From the NCBI RefSeq assembly GCF_020382885.2, contig NC_058506.1:23155818-23219817 (forward strand): a stretch of DNA of 64,000 nt, written 5' to 3'. This document shows, piece by piece, positions 1 to 11,221 of the stretch. The position numbers and the translations under genes were made by a program. Each line of letters opens with the position of its first letter. Position 1 is the first letter of the stretch. The stretch is from Scatophagus argus (Eukaryota > Chordata > Actinopteri > Scatophagidae). A model generated the notes under the pieces. It was not told the DNA's origin. It saw only the letters and a list, made by a program, of their open reading frames with translations, and searched no databases.

Positions 1-89
1 AAAATGAGCTAGCAAAGTGAGTGTTTTTCTTTTCATTGTGACTTCAAGAGTATTTCCAGATGTATTTTAAAATATAAGTGTTACGTCTT

Positions 90-505
90 GTTTTGTCTTT
101 TGCTTTTGGAATCCATGTGCTATGTTTCATGTCATCTTGTCATGTGTTTCCATGTATGAGGTTCTAAGTTTTTGTCATGTCCTGTTTTATTTTGAAAGCG
201 TCACTTCCCCTATGTGTCTGTTTCATGTAACTTTGCTTTTATTTATCCTGATTGCTTTCTCCTCCCTTAATGTGTTTCAGCTGTTTCTTGTTATGTTGTC
301 TATTTAGTCCTCGTCTTCCCCGTCACTCTTTGTCAGGTTGTTTGTTTGTGTTCATGTGTCCAAGCCAGGATTTTCTAGAGCCACAGAAAGTGTTTTTTCG
401 AGTTCTTTGATTTAAATAAAAGAATATTGTTTTTGGACCTTGGCCTGCCTGCCTTTTGAGTCTGCATCGGGGTTCAGCTCTCTGCGTCAGCGACGCTGTA
501 CCCGT
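90..505 (+). repeat. Interspersed repeat, copy 1 of a two-copy family
   Basis: This stretch matches 33868-34378 over its whole length, with shared blocks such as catgtcctgttttattttga, then gcgtc followed by cttcccct, the tctatttagtcc block, and the terminal tctgcgtcagcgac block. It has no reading frame of note and no tRNA-like boxes. I do not recognise the family. The second copy interrupts an L2 element, which shows that this sequence is mobile or was carried by something mobile. Confidence 0.7.
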
Positions 506-1349
506 TTTGCGACAATAAGTAGAATTAATTACAAATGTATTTGTAAATGTAATGTGATTCAAATTCTTTTTCAGTGTAAGAAAGCTTAACAAATGAGCAT
601 TTTGAATGTAAACAACCCACATCTTCATCACTCGTCATCCTTTCGTCTGTTCTTGGGGGAAGAAGTAAAAGTACAAATACCATAGAGTGAAAATACTTAA
701 CTACTAGTAAAAATTTTGCATTTAAAACTGCACTCAAGAAAAAGATTTTGCTAATTTGCTAACTGTACTCAAAGTGCTGAAAATAAAAGTACTCACAGTG
801 CAATAAAATGTCCTGTTGTGAAAATTCTGTGTGTGGAGTCAGCCAGAGACTTTTTGTTGAAATGAGTGAAAAGGCCATCTTGGAAGCAACCATCCAATCA
901 TGCCAGACAGCCCAAATCTTCTACATCTGGTCCTCAGTAGACTTCATTAAATAAGACAAATTTTAAGGAGTTCGTTGTAGATTAGGTTTTATTGCTGGAG
1001 AAAAGAACAACAAAACTGAGATGGCATCTGGACAGCATCTGATATTTAAAAAATTCATACTTGTGTTACCTTGCAGATGTTGTTTCTTTATTACTCTCCA
1101 CAAACATGGCTGTTCCTATCACTCCTCTTGTCACATCAGCTCAATATCTCCACAATGTAACCAGCGTTAGTTAGTTTTATTCATTAGTTTCGGTCACATT
1201 CCTTTATGTCCCAAACTCTGTTTCATCTGAGACACTCCAAAAAGACACTAACCACGAACAGCCTCTTGTTGGACAAAAAAAAAAACAAACCAAAAAACAA
1301 ACAAACAAACAAACAAAAAAACCAGCTCATTAATCAATATTATACCTTA
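506..1349. other. No gene seen
   Basis: AT-rich sequence without a supported exon. It contains an A-rich, (CAAA)n-like stretch at about 1275-1322 just before the L2 fragment. Confidence 0.5.
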
Positions 1350-2195
1350 CAACGTTCTACTTCTTAACTCAGACAAAACTGAAGTTATTTTGCTGGGCCC
1401 TAAATATCTTAGAAACAAATTATCTAGTGCTATAGCTACCTTGGATGGCATCACCTTGGCATCCAGCCCCACTACAAGAGATCTGGGAGTTATTTTTGAT
1501 CAGGATGTCCTTTAACTCACACAAAGCTCAAATTTCAAGGATTGCCTTTTACCTTTGCAACATTGTAAAAATTAGGCACATTCTGCCTCCAAAAGATGCA
1601 TAAAAACTAGTCCACGCATTTATTACCTCCAGGTTGGACTATTGCAATTCCCTGTTATCAGGCTGACCCAATAAGTCCCTAAAGATACAAGATACAAGAT
1701 AGGTTTATTTGTCACATACACAATCATACACGGTACAATGTGCAGTGAAATTCTTTGTGTCCCTGCTACCAAAAAATAGGTAAATAAAAAATGTTTAATT
1801 TAAAGAAAAAAATAATAAAATTAAAATTAAATTTAAAAAAAGTGAAAATGTGCATTATTTACATGAGTAAAGACTCTCCAACTAATCCAGAATGCTGCTG
1901 CACGTGTACTGACAAAAACTCATTTTAGAGAGTATATTTCTCTTCTGTATTGGCTTCTCTAAACTGGGTGCCTGTAAAATTCACCAGAGCCTTTAGGTAG
2001 CAAACTCCCTTATTATACAATCATCTTCTGGCTTCGGTCCAGGAGAAAGACACCCTCTCTACGTTCAAGAATAGACTTAAAACCTACCTTTTTGATAGAG
2101 CTTATAGTTAGGGCTTGAAGAGTTTGGTCTCAACCTGCTCTATTTGGAAAGTGTCATGAGATAACTTTTGGTGTAATTTGGTGCTGTATTAATAA
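1350..2195 (+). mobile_element. L2-like LINE 3' fragment, interrupted
   Basis: Broken translation of the C-terminal reverse-transcriptase region is visible: a TKVIxxGPKxLR-like stretch, then a DLGVIFDQD-like stretch, then an S-R-L-D-Y-C-N-S-like stretch at about 1630-1655. The same order occurs in the longer copies at 33.1-36.5 kb and 50.8-52.5 kb (-). It ends in the family's 3' segment at about 2130-2190 (Y-rich block, gaaagtgtcatgagat, then a gctgtattaataaa-like end). Several stops and frameshifts make it dead. A second repeat sits inside it at 1682-1866. Confidence 0.75.
1682..1866 (-). repeat. LINE 3'-tail-like repeat nested in the L2 fragment
   Basis: Read on the - strand it ends in gacaaataaacctatcttgt followed by further atcttgt units, the look of a non-LTR element 3' tail. 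A second copy lies at 38943-39115. The L2 sequence resumes directly after it, with the six bases taaaga on both sides, consistent with a short target-site duplication. Confidence 0.6.
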
Positions 2196-2950
2196 AATTA
2201 ACTTGACTAGCCTGCTGCTGTGTTTCCTGTATGCAAATTTAATTTGGGGGGACATTTTCATGGGATTTCTAGATTAAAATTCAAGTCAAACTTTAATCCA
2301 CCAGTTTTATGTCCTGCTAGCAACCTACCTGCTCGCAAAGAGATGACAGCAGCTACGGGTCGCTTGCTAGATAATATGGTTACCTGACATCAATTGTTAT
2401 TTTTCATAGCATACTGTTTGCCTTTAACCTCCTCCATGTCTGTTCCAAAGTCTGGGCGTGAACATGACCACTTGTTGATCCTTTGTGTAATAATAAGAGA
2501 GCTCCTTACAGGCAGCAGTTCAGTGGTAGCTGATCCCGTCACCATTAGTGCCCAGTGCTAAAGTTAGCAGCATATTATATGATCTGGATAAACAGCATAT
2601 CAGGCTGGCTAGTGTTGAAAACTAATATTCAAATGCTTGCTAACTAAGATAGCAACAGATACAGGAGCACTATTATGATAACAGCTAGCATGCTAGCTAA
2701 AATAACAAACCTTTTTAGTGAAGCTCTGATGTGTTGTAACAGCAGTCACATAAAGAGGACATTTTGGTAGTTTTTTTTGTTTTTTGTTTTTTGTTTTTTG
2801 CAGCAGGGTTTTGTTTATGACAAATGTCCTAACCCCTCAGGGGTCCCTACCTCTGCTACTTGCATGTTTGCCATTGTGTTGCTGTGTTTGGTTACAGTCA
2901 CAGACCTGACTGTGTGTGCAAACTCTGTATTTACTGGATGAATCAGAGCT
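2196..2950. other. Upstream region of the P2Y gene, no gene seen
   Basis: No exon is supported here. It holds a T-rich (GTTTTTT)n-like stretch near 2770-2802. Short GAT triplet repeats follow at about 2953. Confidence 0.4.
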
Positions 2951-2959
2951 GATGATGAT

Positions 2960-5502
2960 GATGATGATGGAGTGAACGGAGCAGAAAGGTTGGAGGTAGA
3001 GGAGGAGGGACCGATGTGGTCACTGTACTCGCTAAGCCTCAGATAACGAGAGGCAGAGTGAGAAGGAGGAGAAAGTGAGACGTTTAAAGCTTCAGTTGTT
3101 TCTCTGGAGGAAAAGGTGAGTGATTTACTACCACATTTACATCATTCAGCATTTACTGATTAAAGGATAGTTTGTGAAAATATTGTCGATTCAGAACATT
3201 AAACAACAGCCATACTACTGAACACATTCAAGCTCAGCTCGCATATTTATATTCATTACCTTTGACTTTTTGGTTTCTCATTGAAAATGAGTTTGTAAAT
3301 GAGTATGTAACATTTTGTGTTGTGAAGAGTATAACATCCTTGATTGTTTTGTCTAAACTGTTATGATTTATTAACAGAAACACTTTGATAGAAGAGTTAG
3401 TAAAAAAAAAAAACAACAATAGAATAAAGTATTAATTTGACAGATATTTAGCAGAAACTGTACAAAAGATCTCAGAGCAGAGCCGTCAACTCTCTATTCT
3501 GTATTTAAAACATTTTTAACTCTCCGTGTGTGTTCTATTCAGGGCAAACAGCTAGGAGCTGCACTTTGAGCACCTCCTCCTCTTCCTCTGCAGTCCTGTA
3601 TTGGGTTTCATTCCTGCAGTTCTGACTGAATGAATGCTGATCAATTATTTACAGGGAAGCTGAAGGTCAGGAGAGAAACCTCAAGAGACCCTTCAGCCCT
3701 GAAACAGACACTTCTGAGCCACAACTCCACCCACAAGACCTGAGGAGACAAGAACAAGAGGACAGTCGAGACAAGGATGACAACTGAAGGTAGGATCAAA
3801 CCCTCTGATTCAGATCACATTGACGTTCTGAATGTGAAATACTGGCACCTAATTGGCCAAGCAGTTGTTATGCTTAATTCACGCTGTTTTAATTCAGATT
3901 TAGTTGAGTCTTTGCAATTTAATTGCATTGAACTGGTCTAACCAGACAGATTTCCAGCTGAGGTACACCAGCAGGTACAAATCCAGCTTGGACATCTCTG
4001 GTGTAAATATATGCACAAGTGGCCAGTTGACCCACTGCCATCTCAATCCTCTGTCCCATTAACAGCTCTGTTGGACAGCATATGAGCAAATGCACTGATG
4101 ATATTTAACTGAGGAGGAGGAGGCTGCTGTGTGTAATAGTGATGTGCAGATTGCAGGGTTGGGCAGGTGGGTTATAAAAGCTACGTTCTGATTAACAACA
4201 GGTGGGCTGCAAACCGGTGACATAATGAATCTTCATATGAGTAAAACATTAATTTGATGGCCAGCAGCATAAACGATAAGTTGATCTCTCCATGAAGAGA
4301 CGGTGTGAGCGTTAATGCACAGCAGCTTAGCTTCGCTGGTCATCTAAAGCTCCTGACTCACAGACAGGATTTGATGTTAATTCATGTTCTGTGTTCTTCT
4401 GCACATCCAAAAGCTCATAATCTGACCAGGTTCAAACAGTTAAACCAACAGTGTGACTAACTACACCTCATTTTAAGAGGGATGGATGCAAGCCATGCCA
4501 GCAGCTCTACGAGGTCTTACATGGGCACATCAGTGTGTTACCATGCTAACATTAACTATTTAGTAGTAAAAACAAATTCCAACTGAGGTTGGTGGGAATG
4601 TAGTTTTGCAGGTGTTTGGTGAGCATGCATGTATTTAGATGTATTAAAGTGTGGTCCGAAAATTATTTTTTTGTGGGTTGATAAAAAAGTCCATTAATGA
4701 CTTAAATCATAAAACTGTAACCTACACTTCAGGAACTCAAATTCCACCCACCAAAAATGTATAGCATATCCTACTTCCTCATCATGTGCTTTTCTGTCTA
4801 CCACTACAGCGCTTTCCTGACCATCCATGTCTTTATATCAGTCCTCAGCTTTGCCTTGTATGATTCCGATGAAGGGTTTTAACTTGAGGTAAAGCTGACC
4901 TGACTCTGAACACTCAGGCACAGTTCCTGCTCTACTCTGTAGTGACAGCACAGTCTTTTGCACAAGAGTCACAGTCTTCTTGAAAAATGAATTGTTCCAG
5001 CAGTGACTTTATTTGACACTTTTGTTCCACAGCATGAGCTTGAATTTAAATCCAGAACGAAAAGCCTCAATACACCACATACCTGCCATACTAGAAGGCT
5101 ACGTGAATGCAGGAAGGTTTCCGGAAAGCTTAGTTAATGATTGAGGAGCTAATTGAGCGAAACATGCCTTCATCAGCAAAATGCTGGTGGTACATTCTGA
5201 ACAGACCTTTTCAAACTAATGACAGTGTTTTCTTTACCCTCTTTATCACAGGTACTATGTCCACATGACCAGTGAATGGATCAGTGAATGGCCAACAGAC
5301 AGAGATTAGATTAGATTAGATTAGATTAGACAGACACACAGACTGACTGACAGACACACACACACACAGACAGGCAGACAGATGAGAGGCAGGACTAATG
5401 AATAAAATGTCCATTAGTGACCAGCGTTGAGTCCAGTGAAGAAGCTGAGATGACGCCTGAAGAACCTGCACTGATCCAGCTCTGCCAGAAGTAGCCTTCA
5501 AC
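2960..5502 (+). promoter_or_regulatory. 5' leader exons of the P2Y gene with an upstream ORF
   Basis: Three leader segments can be joined by good splice sites: one ending at 3115 (aaaag/gtgagt), one at 3655-3789 (acag/ggaagc ... tgaag/gtagga), and one from 5252 (tcacag/gtacta) that runs into the coding exon. The first exon's start is a guess. After splicing, an ATG at 3777 opens a nine-codon upstream ORF that crosses the junction and stops at 5266-5268, well before the receptor ATG at 5503. Such an ORF could lower translation of the receptor; that is inference. A (GATTA)n run sits at about 5303-5330. Confidence 0.45.
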
Positions 5503-8500
5503 ATGGGACTAAGCCAAGCCTCCAACCTCACTCCAGACATCAGTTTGGCGGCAGCTGTAGTGGCAGCAATCAGTCATACCAACACATCGGGCATTTTGCC
5601 CACGTCGTCCCTCCCTCCATCATCCTGCAGCATTGATGAGTCCTACAAATACGTCTTCCTGCCTGTGTGTTACTCACTGACATTCCTCTTCAGTCTCACT
5701 CTCAACTCCGTGGTGTTGCTGCGCTCCTGCCGTCACCATGATGGTTGTTGTGGCGGTGGCGGGCGACGCTGGAACACCTCACTTATCTACATGGTGAACC
5801 TGGCCACCACCGATCTGATGTATGGTCTGTCGCTGCCCTTCCTAGTGGCAAGCTACATGCTGAGGGACCGCTGGGTGTTTGGGGACTTCATGTGCCGCCT
5901 TGTTCGCTTCCTCTTCTATTTTAACCTTTACTGCTCCATCTTCTTCCTCACCTGCATCTCTGTGCACAGGTAGGAAGCTCCAGAGGGTGAACACAGGTGC
6001 TTTTAGCTGATTCTTCTTCTGGTGGTTAAATGTCAGTCGCAAAAAAGACATGCTGCTTTGCTTTGTCTTGCTTTGGGAATTTTACTTCATTGGGTAAAGA
6101 ACAAAATGTGAAGAAATAACAGTGTTGACATTATATCAATGACGTTATGCCCATGTATGGTGTATCTACTGAAGTTAGCATCCTAACTAGCTAGCCACGA
6201 CCTGCCCCGTCTGTAATACCACTTTGTACCTCTGGAGGGAGATCTATACAAGATGAGAGTTCCCTGAGTTTCACAAAGCTTTCTTAGAGTTTAGTGTAAA
6301 ACAAATCATAAATCATCAATAAATAACCATAAAACCATCTTGAATTGTCCAGTAATGTGAACACTCAAAAGTCATTAACGCGGGAATCTTTCCTATCCAT
6401 ACCATCAATACTGTATGATGTAAACGCAGTATAAATGTGACATGTCCCCAGTGAAAAGTCATAGTCCTCATGAGCAGTTGAAATGTGGAAGACAGAATCA
6501 GAATTCCTTTATTTATAATCAGTAATCAATAATATGATTATTTATAATCAGAAAGACACTGAAACAAAGAATCTGCATTGTCTCAGTATCTCGGTTAAAC
6601 TTGTTCGAACAGGAATTTTTTGAACATAACCTAGAATGTGGATGATGAGTGATGTTCTACTACTGTAGGTACTGTCAACAACTTACACATTAGAACTGAT
6701 AAAGACCCTTTTCCATCCATTCTTCACATGTTTGTTCTTGTACTTTTGGTTTTGAAAAGACTAAAAAAGGCAGAACATTTCAAACTCGTTGTTCACAGAG
6801 TGTCTGTTGCTTATTATCCTGATTTTTAAGCTGTGGTCAGATTAGAGTAGATAAGTTCAGATTCAACTTTATATCACTATGCAGAGGTGCAAAGCCAATG
6901 AAATGCAGTCACTGTTTGAGTTTATCAAACAGTTCCTTTGGCCAAAATATCTCCTCAGTTCTCCTTGAAAACTCAGAAAGTATAGGTGCTTTAAAAATCT
7001 CCTCAGCTCACACTCATAACTGGAGACAAGTTTCCTATATGCCAGATGTTTCCAGATCTTACCAAAAGGTCTGTTGTCATGTCAAAGAAGTCCAAACTCG
7101 GTCTTTCTAGAGATTCTGTCTGAACCTTTGCGGTCATCTTGGGGGTCTGCTTATATACTTCCCTGGCAACGTTAATTTTTGACTATTCCTTTCATGTGCT
7201 TTTTGAACTTTGACTTGCTTAATGTATCACAGCTACACATGCTAACAAGGCTAATTCAGCAAGCTGACTCTCCTGACCTTTGAGCCAATCAAGATCTGAT
7301 GTAATGTTTGGAAAAGGGCAGAGTTAGCTGATTGGATTGACTTCAGAGCTGAGTGAGCTGGGTTTAAGTTCACACCAAGTTTCCTTCTTCTGTGTTCACA
7401 TTTTATCACACAAACCTACAATCTATATGCAGCTCACTGGCGACAAAACATCAGTATGGACATTAAGATTCAGGCTGGAAAGTCAACAACAGGCTTAAAC
7501 AAAGAATGGACTGTTGGACAGCTTTTCATTCAACTAAAAACATGAACAAGATGCATTTTAGAGGCGGCACCGTAGACAGACACAAATTCACTCCTGCTGA
7601 TGTGGACTGAGGCAGGAGGAAGAGCAGGGACACCAGAGGAACAGTTCCCATTTAACACTGAATGTACTGTCTCAGAGTGACGAAAGCTGTGAAACCACAC
7701 ATGATGAAAAGCAGTAATCAAATATTTAAAAGTAAGAGGTGTGAAGTCAGAATCCTGGTGACTAAGAAGAAGAACTTCTTTGTGAGCGGATGAGTATCTA
7801 AGATCCGAGTATTAACAGATCTCTGCTCAGCCTCTTCATCCACGGTGACGTGTGCAGCTGACATTTACCGTTAGTGCATGCAGTCATAAATGTTTCCTTT
7901 GGATAATTTTGTGTCTGTCTACCTTAAACAAACTGAAGGCAGAAAGTACCTTTACATGAATATTGGAAAATGATCCTCAAGGCACCTCATGATTATTCTT
8001 TTAAAAGCCTCTTTTTTCTTTACTCTGTCTCCAAAATGGTAGAGAAAATTCAGTTTCTGAATGTGATAAAACCTTTTGTTGTAGTCTGGAGTCTGTGTGT
8101 GTGAATATACTGAGCTCAAAATAAGCAGAAAAACCCTCAACTGAGCACCTGAGATTATTAAAGTGTCCGAAGTATTTTTTAGTTTTTAAATGGTGGATTG
8201 GAAGTGACCTCTGGGTGTCTGTCTGCAGGTACCTGGGGATCTGCCATCCAATGAGGACCATCACCCTGGAGAGCAAGCGGGTGGTGAAGGGGACCTGTGC
8301 ATTGGTGTGGGTGGTGGTGTTCGTCCTCACTTGCCCCATCTTCAGGTTTGCCCAGACAGGATATGTTCGTCGAGGAGGCAGTGGGGTTGTCGAGCCTGGG
8401 GGGGCAAGGCAAGGTGGGAACAATAGTGGATCTCAGTTGGAAGACCAGGAGGGATACGTGAACTGCTGGGATGATGCCATCGACAAGGAGTTTGCCGACT

Positions 8501-9144
8501 ACGTCCCCTACGGCATCGTCCTCCATCTGCTGGGCTTTTTTGTGCCCTTTGTCATCATTGCCTGGTGTTACTCTCAGGTGGTCAGGACAATATTCCAGAC
8601 CCTGCGCTCCGCTCCCAGTTCAATAGAGGGCGGAGAGGATGGACCAGTGGGAGATGGAGCAGCAGAAGGAGTTAGAGAGCGGGAGAGAACCTCAGTCTCC
8701 ATTTCTGGATCACAGTATTCACACTATATCCGTCGGCGACGGAAATCCATTAAGACCATTCTGACCATCACGCTTCTGTTTGCACTCTGTTTCCTGCCTT
8801 TCCATGTGACCCGAACGGTGTTCCTGCTTCTGAGGCGGGGGCAGCTCGGTGGTTGCAATGTTATGAAGACCGTTTCCATCTGCTACAAGGTCACCCGGCC
8901 GCTCGCCTCATGTAATGCCTGGCTCAATGCCCTCCTCTACTTCCTGACAGGGGATAAGGGTGCCTCCTGCTGCTGGCCAGCAGAACGTACTGTCCGCAGA
9001 GATCATTGGAATGGCTCCCTTTGGTGGCCACTGAAGATTCTGAAAAGAGAGGTAGTGGGTGAAGAGGACCAGGAGGCGGCCGAGAAGGTTGAAAGGGACG
9101 CGCACAATGAAAATGAGTCCAAGTCTTCAAGAGTCATCTTCTAG
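5503..9144 (+). CDS. P2Y purinoceptor (P2Y2/P2Y4-like), class A GPCR
   Basis: Two coding exons, 5503-5969 and 8229-9144, give 460 residues with seven membrane segments. P2Y receptors are plasma-membrane receptors for extracellular nucleotides. Family signs: Cys in the N-terminal tail and in the third outer loop, the LVRFLFYxNLYCSIxFLTCISVHR stretch ending TM3, FHVTR in TM6 (H348, R351) and YKVTRPLAS in TM7 (R379), all typical of nucleotide-binding P2Y2/P2Y4 receptors. The N-terminus has NLT and NTS glycosylation sites. The second outer loop and the third inner loop are long and low in complexity, which makes the protein longer than usual (about 375 residues in human P2Y2). The intron (phase 2) cuts the Arg codon of the TM3 HRY motif. 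TM7 has NALLY instead of D/NPxxY. Poly(A) signals lie at 9546 and 9601. The exact subtype cannot be settled by eye; P2Y3/P2Y6-like remains possible. Confidence 0.9.
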
Positions 9145-10019
9145 ATGGTTTAGGTCCTGGTTTCTTAAAAACTGAAAATGACTGGTGAGGCAGCAGGAAA
9201 ACCTTCAGTAGTTCAACACAAAGCTACTCAGTAACACTGGATCTTCCATCTAAATTCAGAGAAAGTTTTAAATGAACCTCCAGAAAATCTGCCAAAGAAA
9301 ATGTGATTTAACAGACGTTTGAAACCCTTAAAAGAGCTCCAGTCAAATGAGGGAAAGCATTATGAAAATTATACACTTGTGAGTTTCATGTAGGAACACT
9401 AACACACATCCATCACATTGTGTTGCATTTTGCTTCCATCCAAACTTTTCCACCCCAGCCAAACCTTTTTTATACTTTCAAGTATACATAAATTAGAAAA
9501 TGTGCATTTTGATGGGAATGCACTGAATGATAGTAAACAATGCTTAATAAATGTTGGCTTACCGGAGTCAAATTCCTTGTTTGTACACACAAACTTGGCC
9601 AATAAAGCTGATTCTGATTCTTAACACCAAATCTGAAAAATTAAAAAAAGTCGATAAGAAATGCTTGACACTAATACAGCACAAACTGAAGACATGCTGA
9701 CAGTCTATGAAACAGGAAGTTTGTGAAAAAGAAAAAACTGTGGAGTCTGACAACATTTATTGAAATCAGCTGCCTTCAACAATCACGACTAATTCACCAA
9801 ATGCTCACATTAAATTTATTTTGCAATCAGAACGATTGAATTATTGTCTTCATGTCCTCAGAATACTGAACTGTGGCCTTCAACGAATTTCCTGAAATTA
9901 AAATCCCCTTTTGTCCCTGACGCTCTCAGTGTGAAGCACTTTGATTTGACATGCATGTATTAAGATTTTGGATTGAGATACGTGGACGTCTTCATGCTTT
10001 TAGGTGTGTCAGCGTTATT
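9145..10019. other. 3' UTR of the P2Y gene and unremarkable spacer
   Basis: Contains AATAAA at 9546-9551 and 9601-9606. The second lies in a ccaataaagctgattctgat end, the kind of 3' tail seen in several LINE remnants of this window. No gene is seen from 9625 to 10019. Confidence 0.5.
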
Positions 10020-10031
10020 GAAAGCGGCTCA

Positions 10032-10391
10032 TCCATCCATCCATCCATTTTCTATACCGCTTATCCGTCAGGGTCGCGGGGGAGCTGGAGCCTATCCCAG
10101 CTGACTACAGGCGAGAGGCGGGGTTCACCCTGGACTGGTCGCCAGTCAATCACAGGGCCAACACACAAAGACAAACAACCACACACTCTCACACTCACAC
10201 CTAGGGGGCAATTTAGAGTAGCCAATTAACCTAATGTGCATGTTTTTGGTATTGTGGGAGGAAGCCGGAGAACCCGGAGAAAACCCATGCAGGCACATGG
10301 AGAACATGCAAACTCCACATAGAAGGGCCCAGACCGGGATTCGAACCTGGAACCCTCTTGCTATGAGGCGACAGTGCTAACCACTGCACCT
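10032..10391 (-). mobile_element. tRNA-headed SINE, copy A (- strand)
   Basis: On the - strand the head carries a tRNA-like B box (ggttcgaatcc) and remains of an A box (gcagtgg). Then comes the family body (reverse of gactggcgaccagtccaggg and cagctgggataggctccagc) and a (GGAT)n tail. It is flanked by 12-bp direct repeats gaaagcggctca at 10020-10031 and gaaagtggctca at 10392-10403, one mismatch, as expected for target-primed insertion. Other copies are at 23.3, 35.3 and 45.3 kb, with partial ones at 30.5 and 49.3 kb. Confidence 0.85.
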
Positions 10392-10403
10392 GAAAGTGGC
10401 TCA

Positions 10404-11221
10404 ATGAAGCAAAATGAAATGACACGGTTTGCAGACTGCATACGATGTCCCATGATGGACACTATTTTCCCACAGTGCAAAGTGTATTATTTTGGTTTGG
10501 TTTTCTACTGGCCCTTAAACCAGACTCTGACACTTGGGGATGGATTTGACTGAGAGGTTTGTGTCTTTTTCTCATGTTAGTCCTGGAACATGTTGTTAAT
10601 AACACGTCATGTTACCAAGCTGCTCTGCGGTCTGCAACACGCTCAGGTTTCCTGTCACTCATTTTGACGATTAACTGGATTAAAGTCTGTTGGTGATGTC
10701 AGCTGTCTGTGTGTTCATGGTTTAATGTGTTCGCTTGTCATCAGAGCACATTTCTTTTGATCCACAACTCTTAATTCACACATTTCCATCTAAGTTAGAC
10801 ATTTTTCACAGTCTCGTTAATGGGCCAAAACTATTCAGACATCTGAATGTCAGTCTGCTGTCTGCTGTAAACACACAAATAATCCTTTGAAAATCTTTTA
10901 TAACAAGAATTTATTGAAATCAGTGAAGCAGATCAGAATAAGTGACAAATTCAGGACAGTCAGAACACAGCCAGTCACCATTTAATCAACATTCAATCAA
11001 CAGCAGATAATCAATACTGTGAGGTGACGGACAGAAGACAGTTAGCAGTGAGGTGTGTCCATTGGTCAAGTTTTAGTAAAAGCTGCTTTATGTCAGAAGA
11101 GATTAGTTACTACGATCATCATCAATCTCTATATCTCTACAAGTTCTATCATATTTATAAAATGTCCTACACTGTGTTATATTGTGGCGTTTTTTAAAAT
11201 TTTCTGTTAAATCTGTCATCA
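10404..11221. other. Spacer and 3' UTR of the FMO gene
   Basis: No exon seen. A poly(A) signal for the - strand FMO gene (tttatt on +) lies at 10910-10915, which would give a 3' UTR of about 320 bases. Confidence 0.45.

Noticed and set aside
5304-5330. GATTA direct repeats as a possible CRISPR-like or regulatory array
   Set aside because: A five-base microsatellite in the P2Y leader exon, with no spacers.
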